DNA of 64,000 nucleotides from Sphingomonadales bacterium Ga0077559 (lineage in GTDB: Bacteria > Pseudomonadota > Alphaproteobacteria > Sphingomonadales > Sphingomonadaceae). The notes beneath the pieces were generated by a model. It ran no database searches. It was given only the letters and a program-made list of their open reading frames with translations, and had not been told where the DNA came from. The position numbers and the translations under genes were made by a program. Shown piece after piece: positions 7,900 to 17,279 of the stretch (the stretch's first letter is position 1; every line of letters begins with the position of its first letter). Where the stretch lies: the NCBI GenBank assembly GCA_001464315.1, contig LNFK01000039.1, positions 23,875 to 87,874 of the forward strand, given 5' to 3'.

Positions 7900-8349
7900 A
7901 TGACCAATGCCCATGCAATTGCCGCACGCGAGCACAAACAGACCGAAGCATTGAGCTTGGGAATTGACGATGCCTTCATCGCGACACTCGTCCAGAACTT
8001 TTACACTCGGATCAGGAGCGATGCGGAACTTGGTCCGATATTCGACGACCGCATAAAAGATTGGCCGAGCCATCTCGAGCGGATGAATACATTCTGGCGC
8101 TCGATCCTTTTCAAATCGGGCGAGTTTTCGGGCAACCCGATGATGAAGCATGTCGCGATACCGCGCATCGCGAAGCCGGATTTTTCGCGTTGGTTAAAGC
8201 TGTTTGGCGAAACGCTCGACGAAATGGGAGCGGTGTCAGCTGCTCGAAACCTCATTTTCAAACGAGCCGAGATGATTGCCGAAAGTCTGCTTTTGGGCAT
8301 TTGCATTCACCGTGACGGCATCAGCCATCCCCAGAAAATGAAAGGATAA
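7900..8349 (+). CDS. Group III truncated haemoglobin
   Basis: A 149-residue globin. The segment FDDRIKDWPSHLERMNTFWRS and the following SGNPMMKHVAI are typical of group III (P) truncated haemoglobins, which use a 2-on-2 helical fold and a proximal histidine. Proteins of this group have been linked to NO or low-oxygen metabolism. The gene diverges from an Rrf2/NsrR-like repressor and is followed after 3 bases by a membrane-protein gene and a DUF1971 gene, all in one direction. This supports a nitrosative-stress operon. Confidence 0.85.
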   Translation: MTNAHAIAAREHKQTEALSLGIDDAFIATLVQNFYTRIRSDAELGPIFDDRIKDWPSHLERMNTFWRSILFKSGEFSGNPMMKHVAIPRIAKPDFSRWLKLFGETLDEMGAVSAARNLIFKRAEMIAESLLLGICIHRDGISHPQKMKG

Positions 8350-8352
8350 ATC

Positions 8353-8799
8353 ATGCTGCAAGAAATTGATATGGCTGCAGTTACCCAGTTTTGCGAACAA
8401 CCGCAATCTGTCCTGCCCGTTGAACAAGAGCCCCCGTTTCCCGTTCAGCCGGAAAAAACTGATCTCGAAATCCCGAATGGTATCTGGCTGACAATGTTTG
8501 CTTGCTATGCCGTGTTTTTCGGTGCGCTTTTGGCAGCAACGGGTCGGGAGACCGGCGCGGTGTTCATGATCGTTATCAGTGCTCTCTATGCTGTGGTTTA
8601 CTTCGGAGTAGCGAGCGTTCTCTTCACCCAGAACAAGCCAGCCAACCCGTCACTATTTGCCAAAGGTATCGGACCGCTGGTCACGAGTACCGGGCCGATG
8701 AGCAAAGGGTCGGTCGCTGGGCAGATACTGACGATCCCCTTGTGTCTTGCACTCTTCGCCATCGCCATCGCCATTTACCGTTCGATGATCTTCGGATGA
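8353..8799 (+). CDS. Unknown membrane protein in haemoglobin operon
   Basis: A 148-residue protein with a hydrophilic, Pro/Glu-rich N-terminus of about 45 residues, then three hydrophobic segments (about 48-69, 74-97 and 122-145). No recognised domain. It lies 3 bases behind the truncated haemoglobin gene and its stop overlaps the next start (ATGA), so the three genes are very likely co-translated. A role in redox or NO metabolism at the membrane is suggested by context only. M7 (8371) is an alternative start. Confidence 0.7.
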   Translation: MLQEIDMAAVTQFCEQPQSVLPVEQEPPFPVQPEKTDLEIPNGIWLTMFACYAVFFGALLAATGRETGAVFMIVISALYAVVYFGVASVLFTQNKPANPSLFAKGIGPLVTSTGPMSKGSVAGQILTIPLCLALFAIAIAIYRSMIFG

Positions 8800-9089
8800 T
8801 CGGTGTGCCGACTTATTCACTTCCTGACGATGTCGTCTGTTACCGGATTTTAGGCCCGTGGACCGACAGCGAGATACCGGCCGGCCTGCTGAAGCAACAT
8901 CAACTTAAGGCGGGCAGTTGGGGCGAACTGACGGTTGTTTCAGGAACTATCGAGTTTTGCTGGGATGAAGTGACTGGTGTTGAACCGATCTGTCTAGCGA
9001 CAGGGCAACGGATTGTAATACCGCCAACGGTTCCGCATCATTTGCAGATCATCGGAGATGCTGTTTTGGAGCTGCATTTCTACAAATAA
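8796..9089 (+). CDS. DUF1971 cupin-like protein (97 aa)
   Basis: A small beta-rich protein matching the DUF1971 family, annotated elsewhere as tellurite-resistance (TehB-related) cupin. The pattern LPDDVVCYRILGPW, then WGELTVVSGTIEF, PPTVPHHL and LELHFYK fits the family. The ATG at 8796 overlaps the stop of the membrane-protein gene; a longer open frame upstream in the same phase lies inside that gene and is not used. DUF1971 genes commonly accompany NO-responsive genes, consistent with the NsrR-like repressor here. Confidence 0.85.
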   Translation: MIGVPTYSLPDDVVCYRILGPWTDSEIPAGLLKQHQLKAGSWGELTVVSGTIEFCWDEVTGVEPICLATGQRIVIPPTVPHHLQIIGDAVLELHFYK

Positions 9090-9107
9090 TCGGGTGTAAA
9101 AAAGATC

Positions 9108-10487
9108 TTAGGCAACCACGCCGAACAGGTCATGCTCGTCGGCGTCTTCTATCGCGACGTTGACGATATCGCCTTGTGCCAAGGTTGGAGACACATCTCG
9201 CAGGAATACGTTGCCGTCGATCTCCGGCGCATCGGCCTGTGAGCGGCCGGTTGCGCCGATGCTGCCGTCGCAATCCGGATCAGAGGCGTCGGCTTCACCG
9301 ATTTCATCGATGATCACAGGCAAGACCCGTCCGACCTTGGCGGCCAGTTTGGCTGCGCTAATCGCTGCGGTTTTTTCCATGATGCGCTGGAAGCGTTCCT
9401 CTTTGATCTCTTCGGGTACCGGATTTGGAAGCAGGTTGGCAGCAGCCCCCTCGACCGGTTCGAAACGGAACGCACCGACCCGGTCGAGTTGCGCTCCTTC
9501 CAGCCATTCAAGCAGATATTCGAAGTCCGCGTCGGTCTCGCCAGGAAAACCAACAACGAAGGTCGAGCGGATCGTGATATCGGGACAGATATCGCGCCAT
9601 TTGTGGACCCGTTCAAGCACCTTGGCTTCATTCGCGGGGCGCTTCATGGCTTTGAGCACATTGGGTGCTGCGTGCTGGAACGGAATATCGAGATAGGGCG
9701 TAATCAACCCTTCTGCCATCAACGGGATGACCTGATCGACATGCGGGTAAGGATAGACGTAATGCAACCTGACCCAAGGCGGCGTGCCTTCCGCTGTCCG
9801 CAGGCCGCCAAGTTCGCGCGCCAAATCGGTCATGTGCGCGCGGACCTCGCGGCCCTTCCACTCGCGCGGTTCATGCCGCGTGTCGACGCCGTAAGCCGAG
9901 GTATCCTGCGAAATGACAAGCAATTCCTTGGTCCCCGCCGCCACCAGTTTCTCGGCTTCGCGCAGTACCGCGTCGATCCGGCGGCTAACGAGATCGCCAC
10001 GAATGCTGGGAATGATGCAAAAGGCACAGCGGTGGTTACAGCCTTCAGAAATCTTCAGATAGGAGTAATGGCGCGGCGTGAGTTTGAGCGCGCCTTCGGG
10101 CACCAGATTGATGAACGCGTTGACCGGCATCGGCGCCGCCTCATGCACAGCGCCAACCACTGCTTCATATTGATGCGCGCCGCTGATCGCCAGAACCTTG
10201 GGATAACGCGCTCGAATCATTTCGGCCTCGTTGCCAAGGCATCCGGTGACGATCACCCGGCCGTTTTCGGCGAGAGCCTCGCCAATTGCCTCTAGGCTCT
10301 CTTCCTTAGCCGAATCCAGAAATCCGCAGGTGTTGACGAGCACAACATCGGCACCGGCATAGTCCGCCGACATCGCGTAGCCATCGGCGCGCAATTTGGT
10401 GAGAATCCGTTCACTGTCGACCAACGCCTTGGGACAGCCGAGCGAAACCATGCCCACTTTGGGCGCTGTAGGAATTTGAGTTGCCAT
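9108..10487 (-). CDS. rimO: Ribosomal protein S12 methylthiotransferase RimO
   Basis: A 459-residue radical-SAM enzyme that methylthiolates the conserved aspartate (Asp89 in E. coli) of ribosomal protein S12. It has the N-terminal UPF0004 domain ([16 protein letters not shown], with cysteines for the auxiliary 4Fe-4S cluster), the radical-SAM CxxxCxxC motif in GCNHRCAFC, and a C-terminal TRAM domain. [10 protein letters not shown] distinguishes RimO from MiaB (GCQMN). The ATG at 10487 gives [15 protein letters not shown]; two ATGs further upstream (10502, 10526) are less likely. Confidence 0.93.
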   Translation of the reverse strand: MATQIPTAPKVGMVSLGCPKALVDSERILTKLRADGYAMSADYAGADVVLVNTCGFLDSAKEESLEAIGEALAENGRVIVTGCLGNEAEMIRARYPKVLAISGAHQYEAVVGAVHEAAPMPVNAFINLVPEGALKLTPRHYSYLKISEGCNHRCAFCIIPSIRGDLVSRRIDAVLREAEKLVAAGTKELLVISQDTSAYGVDTRHEPREWKGREVRAHMTDLARELGGLRTAEGTPPWVRLHYVYPYPHVDQVIPLMAEGLITPYLDIPFQHAAPNVLKAMKRPANEAKVLERVHKWRDICPDITIRSTFVVGFPGETDADFEYLLEWLEGAQLDRVGAFRFEPVEGAAANLLPNPVPEEIKEERFQRIMEKTAAISAAKLAAKVGRVLPVIIDEIGEADASDPDCDGSIGATGRSQADAPEIDGNVFLRDVSPTLAQGDIVNVAIEDADEHDLFGVVA

Positions 10488-10575
10488 GATTGAGGCGCGC
10501 ATAGCGGGTTTGGACAGGCTTGTCACGAACCGCGAACAGGAGCATGATTACGGCACACATTTGGGGGACGCCGAC

Positions 10576-10977
10576 ATGGCAAATGCGAATTTACTGGCAA
10601 TATTGATTGCTGCAGCAGCCGGATTTCTGGTCGGCGGGCTCTGGTACGGGCCACTGTTTGGCAAAGCATGGATGGTCGAGCATGACTTTGTCGAAGAAGA
10701 ATTGAAAAAGGCAAATATGCTGAAAATATATGGTCTGACATTTGCTTTTAGCGTGCTGTCGGCAGTTTTTCTGGGCCATTTGCTGGCATTTTTCGACACC
10801 AGCCCGCGATCGACGATGATGATCTCGATCGGCATTGCTTTGGGTTATATTGTGCCAGCCATCGGCACCAATTATCTGTTTTCGCGCAAATCGGGAAAGC
10901 TGTTTGCGATTGATGCGGGATATTGGCTGGTATTCTACGCCGCGATGGGTGCGGTGTTTGCAATGCTTGGCACTTAA
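10576..10977 (+). CDS. DUF1761 membrane protein
   Basis: A 133-residue integral membrane protein with four hydrophobic segments. The first helix carries GFLVGGLWYGPLFGKAWM, the hallmark of DUF1761 proteins, whose function is not known. The ATG at 10576 follows a GGGGGAC ribosome-binding site; the open frame runs further upstream across the rimO start and is not counted. It converges on the K+ channel gene with a 4-base overlap of stops. Confidence 0.85.
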   Translation: MANANLLAILIAAAAGFLVGGLWYGPLFGKAWMVEHDFVEEELKKANMLKIYGLTFAFSVLSAVFLGHLLAFFDTSPRSTMMISIGIALGYIVPAIGTNYLFSRKSGKLFAIDAGYWLVFYAAMGAVFAMLGT

Positions 10978-12020
10978 GACGAATTCGTTCCGTTTGCAGT
11001 AGCAGGAATGATTTGTACCAGCATATCACCTGCCTGCAGAGCCATAGCCTCTTTTTCCCAGAAACCAAAGGCACGCCCACCTCGATAAACTCTTACGCCC
11101 AGACCACCGGGCAAATCGCGTAAGCGCATGCCGATTTCGTCATCGGCGATAGGCCGTTCTTCCATCAGCACCTGGCCGCTGATCGATGCAAGGTCGGTCA
11201 GATACTCGGCAATATGTTCGCCGTGGCAGGAGCTTGCGAGCAAAAGCCCGGTAAAGCTGACCGGATTGATTACCGTATTCGCGCCCGCCTGCCGCGCGAG
11301 CAATTCATTATCGCTCGCCCTGATCACGACACTGATCGGAATGACCGGTGCCAAATGGCGGACTGTGAGTACCATCAAGATCGCCGTGTCATCGCGGCCT
11401 GCCGACACGATAACAGACGAGGCCTGCGCGATGCGGATATCGTTCAGGGTCTCATCGCGCGTCGCATCGCCGTGAAGAACGTTACAGCCCAATTCTTCAG
11501 CTTGCGCGAGCCGGTCTTCATTCATGTCGACAACGACGATATTGGCAGGTTCGGTCCCGCGTTCGATCAGCTCGCGGACCGCTTCGGAACCGCTGGTACC
11601 GAAACCCAGCGCCACAATATGCCCGGTCAGGTTCTTCTGTATCTGTGCCATGCGCCATTTTTCCCAGCTGCGTTTAAGGACGAAATTATAGGCCGTACCG
11701 ACGAAAATGAAGAGCACCGCGATGCGCACCGGCGTCACGATGATCGCCTCGATAAAGCGCGAGCGGTCCGACACAGGGGCAATGTCGCCAAAACCGGTCG
11801 TCGTGACCGAAATCATCGTAAAATAGACGACGTCCAGAAAGCTGATAACACCGTCATGCGTGTCTTTAAGGCCTTCGCGGTCGAACCAGTGAATCAGGAT
11901 GACAAATCCGATCAGCGCGAACGCGAGCGATAAGCGCAAAAGGACGTCGGCCCAAACCGGCAGCCTGCTCGCCCGCTTTAGCGGGGCCGTAAATCGGTAA
12001 AGAGGCTTAGCCGGTCGCAT
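10974..12020 (-). CDS. Potassium channel with RCK (TrkA-N) domain
   Basis: A 348-residue two-helix K+ channel. The selectivity filter TTTGFGD follows the pore helix YFTMISV at about residues 70-85, between two membrane helices. The cytoplasmic part begins with HIVALGFGTSGSEAV, a Rossmann NAD-binding RCK domain, followed by a TrkA-C-like region (GMRLRDLPGGLGVRVYRGG). It probably conducts K+ under nucleotide control. The ATG at 12020 overlaps the end of the upstream nlpD-like gene by 14 bases. Another open stretch upstream lies inside that gene. Confidence 0.88.
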   Translation of the reverse strand: MRPAKPLYRFTAPLKRASRLPVWADVLLRLSLAFALIGFVILIHWFDREGLKDTHDGVISFLDVVYFTMISVTTTGFGDIAPVSDRSRFIEAIIVTPVRIAVLFIFVGTAYNFVLKRSWEKWRMAQIQKNLTGHIVALGFGTSGSEAVRELIERGTEPANIVVVDMNEDRLAQAEELGCNVLHGDATRDETLNDIRIAQASSVIVSAGRDDTAILMVLTVRHLAPVIPISVVIRASDNELLARQAGANTVINPVSFTGLLLASSCHGEHIAEYLTDLASISGQVLMEERPIADDEIGMRLRDLPGGLGVRVYRGGRAFGFWEKEAMALQAGDMLVQIIPATANGTNSS

Positions 12021-13035
12021 ATTGCACCGGTAGAACGGTTTGCGGGTTAATTGGTTTCCTATCCTTGCGGATTTCGAAATGCAATTGCGGCTGAGTGACA
12101 TATCCGGTTTCACCGACTCCGCCGAGCGCCTGACCGGCTGTAACGAGCTCGCCTTTGGTGACATTGAGGCTGCCGAGATGACCATAAGCGGTCACCCACC
12201 CGCCGCCATGATCGATCAGCACCAGCCCGCCAAATACGCCGATCTCATTGCCGCTATAGACGACGGTGCCGGGCGCTGCAGCGCGTACCGGTGTGCCGCC
12301 AAGCGCAGAAATGTTTAGCCCGTCATTCACGCGGCCGCCGCCCTGCGATCCAAAGGAACCGATAACCGCGCCTTGAAGCGGCCATGCAAAACGACCAACG
12401 AAATTGGCCGACGGGGCAGGCAGGACAGAAGGCCGCCCAGCTGGTTGTCCGCCGGTGACAATATCATCGATGTTGAGACTGAAGGCCGCTGCGCGCATCT
12501 CGGGTGTTATTTCGGTCGGCGTGCTGCTATCGGACGCAGTTGAAGGCAACAGCAAATTTTGCCCGACTTGCAGCGTGTAGGGCGGCTGCAGCGCGTTCAT
12601 CATAACAATGCCGGCCCACACAACACCATATGCCCGCGCAATCGCTATACCCGTCTCCCCGCTGCCTACTTTATGATAAAGTCCGCCCGGGATTTGAAGT
12701 TGGTCGCCCGCGCGGAGGGGATAAGGCGGTCGCAGATTGTTGACATCGGCAATTGCGGTCGCGCCTGCTCCGGTCTTTGTCGCGATGGCAAACAGGCTAT
12801 CGCCTGACTGAACGATATAAGCCGATGTCGCGACTTGGCGCGCATTGCGTTCGACAACCGCTGGGCTCCAGCTTGGCGTTTCGGCAACGAAGGCTTTTTC
12901 AGGTACAAGTTGCGGGTCTGAATTTTCGGACGCCGGGGCATCGGAATTGCGCCCAATCCGGTAGTCATCGCCGCCCGGCGGAATGCAGGCGGCGAGACTT
13001 AACGTTGACCCCAGCGCAAACAATCTCCCCCGCAT
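12007..13035 (-). CDS. nlpD: NlpD-like lipoprotein with LysM repeats and inactive LytM domain
   Basis: A 342-residue lipoprotein: lipobox LAAC with Cys 17, LysM repeats at about 72-116 and 120-165, and a C-terminal M23/LytM domain (about 215-340). The metal and catalytic residues are altered: the HxxxD motif is N237-D-G-L-N241, and the first histidine of HLHF is Gln 317. This matches NlpD/EnvC-type factors that do not cut peptidoglycan but activate amidases during cell division. The AmiC-type amidase encoded at 41.9 kb would be a natural partner. The order serS-surE-nlpD resembles the surE-pcm-nlpD locus of other proteobacteria. Confidence 0.85.
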   Translation of the reverse strand: MRGRLFALGSTLSLAACIPPGGDDYRIGRNSDAPASENSDPQLVPEKAFVAETPSWSPAVVERNARQVATSAYIVQSGDSLFAIATKTGAGATAIADVNNLRPPYPLRAGDQLQIPGGLYHKVGSGETGIAIARAYGVVWAGIVMMNALQPPYTLQVGQNLLLPSTASDSSTPTEITPEMRAAAFSLNIDDIVTGGQPAGRPSVLPAPSANFVGRFAWPLQGAVIGSFGSQGGGRVNDGLNISALGGTPVRAAAPGTVVYSGNEIGVFGGLVLIDHGGGWVTAYGHLGSLNVTKGELVTAGQALGGVGETGYVTQPQLHFEIRKDRKPINPQTVLPVQYATG

Positions 13036-13049
13036 GCCTACTGCCTTCC

Positions 13050-13817
13050 CTATACGCCGTAAGCGGTATGCAACGCCCCCATTGATTCGCGGTGCGTCAG
13101 ATCAAGCTGCAACGGTGTGACCGCGATATAGCCGTCTTCAATCACTTCGAGGTCAGTGTCGTGCCCCGACGTGTGAACCATGCCGTGCAGACCGAACCAG
13201 TAATAATCATAACCGCGCGGGTCGGTGCCTTTAACTATCGAGCCGCGGCTGTAGTCATGGAATCCTTGCCGTGCGACCTTAATGCCCTTGACGTCTGCGG
13301 GCAGCAGGGCCGGGAAATTGACGTTTATCAATGTGCGCGGTGTGAATGGCATTTCCAGCAGCGGCCGCAATACGCGCTCACCCCATTCTTCAGCAGCAGA
13401 GAATGGCACGGCGTCGGCCATGCCTTCCTTGCTGTACACCTGACTCATCGCAATCGACCGGATGCCTGCGAGCGAACCCTCCATTGCTGCGGAGACTGTT
13501 CCCGAATAAGTGATGTCATCGCCGAGGTTTGCACCGCGATTGACGCCCGACAAGATGAGGTCGGGCTTCGCATCCTTCATGATGACGCCTAGGCCAAGCA
13601 TGACGGAATCGGTTGGCGTGCCAGCGACCGAATAATGTTTCTCGCCATGCTGGCGGATGCGGACTGGCTTTGTGAGCGTCAGCGAATGGCCTGCACCTGA
13701 GTTTTCCTCGGCGGGGGCCACGATCCAAATATCGTCGCTGATCGTCCGCGCGATGCTTTCCAGCACCTTCAGGCCCGGAGCGTTGACGCCATCGTCATTG
13801 GTCAAGAGTATGCGCAT
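13050..13817 (-). CDS. surE: 5'/3'-nucleotidase SurE
   Basis: A 255-residue metal-dependent phosphatase acting on nucleoside monophosphates in stationary phase. The N-terminus [16 protein letters not shown] contains the metal-binding NDDG. SGVNRGANLGDDITYSGTVSAAMEG is the conserved active-site block. It overlaps the end of serS by one base and is followed by the nlpD-like gene after 14 bases. Confidence 0.94.
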   Translation of the reverse strand: MRILLTNDDGVNAPGLKVLESIARTISDDIWIVAPAEENSGAGHSLTLTKPVRIRQHGEKHYSVAGTPTDSVMLGLGVIMKDAKPDLILSGVNRGANLGDDITYSGTVSAAMEGSLAGIRSIAMSQVYSKEGMADAVPFSAAEEWGERVLRPLLEMPFTPRTLINVNFPALLPADVKGIKVARQGFHDYSRGSIVKGTDPRGYDYYWFGLHGMVHTSGHDTDLEVIEDGYIAVTPLQLDLTHRESMGALHTAYGV

Positions 13818-15097
13818 CAGCCCATCGGCTCCAATTTGGTGATGCCGCCCATGTAGGGGAGCAAGGCGGTCGGGACGGTGACAGAGCCATCGGCTTGCTG
13901 ATAATTTTCGAGCACTGCAACTAACGTGCGTCCAACCGCGAGGCCGGAACCATTGAGCGTGTGGACGAAGATACTTCCCTTGCCCTCAGCAGGCCTATAA
14001 CGCGCGTTCATCCGTCGTGCTTGCCAGTCGCCGCAGTTCGAGCAGCTCGAAATTTCGCGGTAGAGCCCCTGCCCCGGCAGCCACACTTCGAGATCATAGG
14101 TTTTGCGCGCCGATGCGCCCATGTCGCCGGTGCAGAGCAGCATCTTGCGGTAGGGCAGTTTGAGCGCCTGCAAGATCGCTTCGGCTGACGCGGTCAGATA
14201 TTCATGCTCGGCCTCGCTGTCTTCCGGCCGGGAAATCGAGACCAATTCGACCTTTTCAAACTGGTGCTGGCGAATTAGGCCTTTGGTGTCCTTGCCAGCT
14301 GCGCCTGCTTCGGAGCGGAAACACGGCGTGAGCGCGGTCATGCGGATTGGAAGTTTGGCCTCGTCTAATATTTGCCCTGCAATGCTGTTGGTGAGCGATA
14401 CCTCTGCCGTCGGAATTAACCAATGGCCAGTGGTGGTCTGGAACAGATCTTCGGAAAACTTCGGCAGCTGGCCCGTTCCGAATGCGGCCTCGTCTTTCAC
14501 CAGATAAGGCGTTGCGCATTCGCCATAGCCGCGCGCAACAGTGTGCTGGTCGAGCATGAACTGCCCGAGTGCGCGGTTGAGCCGCGCCATTTGCCCGCGC
14601 ATAAAGGTAAAGCGCGAACCAGACAGCGCGACGCCGGTGTCAAAATCTAACCCGAGGGGTGGGCCGATGTCAGCGTGGTCTTTGGGCGTGAAATCAAAAT
14701 TACGCAGCGTGCCAACACGGGTGACTTCGACATTGTCGTTTTCGTCGGCGCCATCTGGTGCAGCGTCGGCTGGGAGATTGGGAAGCCCCGCGAGCAGTGA
14801 ATCCAATGCAACACCAACCACACGCTCCTGTTCCTCCAGTTGCGGCAAGCCTTCCTTCAACCCTGCGACTTCTTTCATCAAAGCTGCTGCGGCTGCTTCG
14901 TCGCCTTTGCCTTTGGCTACGCCAATAGCTTTCGATGCTTCGTTCCTGCGCGCCTGACCTGCCTGCCATGCGGTTTGCAAAGCTCGGCGTTTTTCATCCA
15001 GCACCAATATTTGAGCCGATATCGAATCCACCCTGCGCCGTTTCAGCGCTGCGTCAAAAGCTTCGGGATTTTCGCGTATATATTTCAGATCGTGCAT
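13817..15097 (-). CDS. serS: Seryl-tRNA synthetase
   Basis: A 426-residue class II tRNA synthetase charging tRNA-Ser (and tRNA-Sec where present). The N-terminal antiparallel coiled-coil arm spans about residues 25-105. Motif 2 is seen at [15 protein letters not shown] and motif 3 at [16 protein letters not shown]. Length is normal. It heads a minus-strand series serS-surE-nlpD-K+ channel with overlaps or short gaps, so these probably share a transcript. Confidence 0.96.
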   Translation of the reverse strand: MHDLKYIRENPEAFDAALKRRRVDSISAQILVLDEKRRALQTAWQAGQARRNEASKAIGVAKGKGDEAAAAALMKEVAGLKEGLPQLEEQERVVGVALDSLLAGLPNLPADAAPDGADENDNVEVTRVGTLRNFDFTPKDHADIGPPLGLDFDTGVALSGSRFTFMRGQMARLNRALGQFMLDQHTVARGYGECATPYLVKDEAAFGTGQLPKFSEDLFQTTTGHWLIPTAEVSLTNSIAGQILDEAKLPIRMTALTPCFRSEAGAAGKDTKGLIRQHQFEKVELVSISRPEDSEAEHEYLTASAEAILQALKLPYRKMLLCTGDMGASARKTYDLEVWLPGQGLYREISSCSNCGDWQARRMNARYRPAEGKGSIFVHTLNGSGLAVGRTLVAVLENYQQADGSVTVPTALLPYMGGITKLEPMG

Positions 15098-15136
15098 GGC
15101 CGCCGGCTATGCCGAGCCGCTGGCCCCTGCGCAACG

Positions 15137-15166
15137 AAAAAGGGCGGCTCCCCCGAACCGCCCTTT
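15137..15166 (-). terminator. Rho-independent terminator of the Ser/Gly-rich protein gene
   Basis: A 9-bp perfect stem AAAGGGCGG / CCGCCCTTT with a 10-base loop. On the minus strand it is followed by a T run (CCGCCCTTTTTCG). It lies 23 bp past the stop of the repetitive surface-protein gene and isolates that gene from serS. Confidence 0.8.
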
Positions 15167-15188
15167 AATCGAACAAGACGCTGCCCCC

Positions 15189-16445
15189 TTATGCGGCAAT
15201 CTTGTCCTTGTTTTTCTTGGCCACGCGGCGGCGGGCGAAAAGGCCTGCTGCTGCAGCACCGAAGAGTAATACCATCGGTGGTGCGGGAACGTCGGTGCCG
15301 CCGGTCGAACCACCGGATCCGCCACTCGAGGACGAGCTGGACGATGAGGACGAAGAAGAACTGCTGCTCGATGAAGCGCCCGAAGAGGTGCTGCCGCCGA
15401 ACGATGACGACGTGCTGCCACCGCTCCCGCCAAAGCTCGATGAACCACCTGACGATGATGATGAACCCGACGAAGAGCTGGAAGACGAGGACGATCCGCT
15501 GGAGCCCGAGCTTCCCGAAGAACCGCTCGAACCCGAACTACCCGACGATCCGCTCGAACCGTTGCTGCCGCCTGAACCGCCATAGCTGGACGAACCACCT
15601 GGCTTACCTGAGCTGCCGCCATAACTCGACGAACCATGTCCGCCCGAACCGCCGGGCTTACCGGAGCTTCCGCCACCGCCCGATGAAGAACTGCTGCTCG
15701 ATGACGAGCTGGACGAAGATGATGAACTCGACGACGACGATGATCCTGAACTGGTTACCGCACCGCTCGATGTGCTGACATTGCCCGAAGATGTCGAGAC
15801 GCCACCGGTTGATGTGCTGACACCACCAGTGGATGTTGAAATGCCGCCAGTCGACGTGCTCACGCCGCCCGTCGATGTGCTGACGCCACCAGTTGAAGTT
15901 GACGTGGAGACACCGCCAGTCGAAGTCGAGACGCCGCCCGACGTGCTAGACGTGCTCGAACCGCCTGAGCCGCCTGAGGAGGTCGAACTGGAAATTCCGC
16001 CGGTGCTGCTCGACGTTGACGAGATCACGACGGTTCCGCTGCTGCCACCGCCGCCGCCTGAGAAGCCGCCAAAGAAACCACCGCCGAAACCGCCACCAAA
16101 TCCGCCCGATCCGCCGATGACAACCGGAACGCCTCCACCGCTGCTGCCGCCGTCATATGGTGCGGGTGGCATGAAAGGTACTGGAATGGGCGGCATGCCC
16201 TGGCTTGCGACCGTTACAACAGTGGGTGTGCAGGTCGATGTGGTGGTCGTGCGAACAACCTTGCGGACGCGCTTAACCTTGCGGACCGGCGTCCGGTGCG
16301 CAATTTTGCGTGCCTTAGGGTTGTGTTTCTTGACTTTGTAGACTTGCGCGGGCGGAGTATCCGCAACCTGCATAGCGCCGCCGCCAATAAGCGCACCGCC
16401 GCAGGTGCAAGCACAAAGTTTCGCTAAAGCCATGCGTACTGACAT
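15189..16445 (-). CDS. Ser/Gly-repeat surface protein with PEP-CTERM-like anchor
   Basis: A 418-residue, extremely low-complexity protein. An N-terminal segment of about 25 residues is rich in Cys/Gly (KLCACTCGGALIGGG), followed by a Lys/Arg-rich basic stretch (about 37-65). The middle is glycine-rich, then repeats of the type TGGVSTS, then poly-Ser and GSSGSS tracts. The end reads VPAPPMVLLFGAAAAGLFARRR plus a basic tail, which matches the PEP-CTERM/exosortase sorting pattern (VPxP, hydrophobic helix, Arg cluster). It is likely exported and anchored or processed at the envelope. ATG at 16445 is preferred over 16475. Long ORFs on the other strand are compositional artefacts. Function unknown. 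Confidence 0.8.
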   Translation of the reverse strand: MSVRMALAKLCACTCGGALIGGGAMQVADTPPAQVYKVKKHNPKARKIAHRTPVRKVKRVRKVVRTTTTSTCTPTVVTVASQGMPPIPVPFMPPAPYDGGSSGGGVPVVIGGSGGFGGGFGGGFFGGFSGGGGGSSGTVVISSTSSSTGGISSSTSSGGSGGSSTSSTSGGVSTSTGGVSTSTSTGGVSTSTGGVSTSTGGISTSTGGVSTSTGGVSTSSGNVSTSSGAVTSSGSSSSSSSSSSSSSSSSSSSSSGGGGSSGKPGGSGGHGSSSYGGSSGKPGGSSSYGGSGGSNGSSGSSGSSGSSGSSGSSGSSGSSSSSSSSSGSSSSSGGSSSFGGSGGSTSSSFGGSTSSGASSSSSSSSSSSSSSSSSGGSGGSTGGTDVPAPPMVLLFGAAAAGLFARRRVAKKNKDKIAA

Positions 16446-16814
16446 AATCTCGACCTTCTTCAGCCTTGGAGCCAAAGGTTCAATCCATTGCGGACTGGCT
16501 TCCCTCGCCTCCTGATGGACCGAGAAACGCAGATGTGAACGCGAAGCTCAAACACATTAACCCTGTTTGGAAGCCGCCGAGCCGAAAATTTACCGAATTT
16601 GATACGGCATTTGGCAAATCGTCCCGAACTGGAACTGTTTGCAAACCAACCATTTACCGCACCTCCCGTTTCCACAGGTTTCGGAAGTTCATAGGCGCCA
16701 AAATCGTTTTCGCGCTTGTGCGGCTATACCCCCGAGTCTATAGGCCGCCCCGAGAGTAGGTTCTAAGCAGATTCCCCGCTTTCTGCAGGGACTGCAAGAG
16801 GTGGAGGAATTACA
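16446..16814. other. Divergent intergenic region before dksA
   Basis: A 369-base gap between the surface-protein gene (leftward) and dksA (rightward). Weak ORFs of under 100 residues cross it on both strands without support. It must hold the promoters of both genes; no clear operator or RNA gene was recognised. A strong GGTGGAGGAATT ribosome-binding site precedes the dksA start. Confidence 0.5.
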
Positions 16815-17279
16815 ATGGGCGCAAGCGCCGAACCTCGTGAGAGTTCCAGCGAAATCAGCAATTTCGACTATGATTTAGACCCGTTATATGTACCGAGCGA
16901 AGACGAACCGTTTATGAACGAACGGCAGCTGAAATTTTTCGAAAAGCAGCTGAATGACTGGAAAAACAGCATATTGGCAGAAGCGCAAGGGACGCTGAAC
17001 CAACTGCAGGATGGCCCGATCCGTGAGCCTGATCTTAACGACCGCGCATCAAGCGAAACCGACTGGAGCATCGAGCTGCGGACCCGTGATCGCCAGCGCA
17101 AGCTTATCGCCAAGATTGAATCAGCGATGCGCCGGATCAAAGAGGGCGAATATGGTTATTGTCAGGTGACAGGCGAACCTATTTCGCTGGCGCGGCTGCG
17201 CGCGCGTCCGATCGCGACGATGACGCTCGAGGCCCAGGAACGCCACGAGCGGCAGGAACGCGTTTCACGCGACGATTAA
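16815..17279 (+). CDS. dksA: DksA-type RNA polymerase-binding regulator
   Basis: A 154-residue DksA. It binds the secondary channel of RNA polymerase and, with ppGpp, adjusts rRNA and amino-acid promoters. The coiled-coil is at about 40-110 and the finger region reads YGYCQVTGEPISLARLRARP, then EAQERHERQER. Only one cysteine remains in the finger, so no Cys4 zinc site can form; single-cysteine DksA proteins are known in alphaproteobacteria. The start is set by a strong GGAGG ribosome-binding site. It stands alone. Confidence 0.88.
   Translation: MGASAEPRESSSEISNFDYDLDPLYVPSEDEPFMNERQLKFFEKQLNDWKNSILAEAQGTLNQLQDGPIREPDLNDRASSETDWSIELRTRDRQRKLIAKIESAMRRIKEGEYGYCQVTGEPISLARLRARPIATMTLEAQERHERQERVSRDD

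Noticed and set aside
8502..8795. Upstream extension of the DUF1971 frame
   Set aside because: It lies inside the membrane-protein gene; DUF1971 begins at the overlapping ATG at 8796.
15202..16341. Long plus-strand ORFs of Pro/Glu/Asp composition opposite the Ser/Gly-rich gene
   Set aside because: They are complements of the Ser/Gly repeats; the minus strand has signal-like start, anchor motif and terminator.
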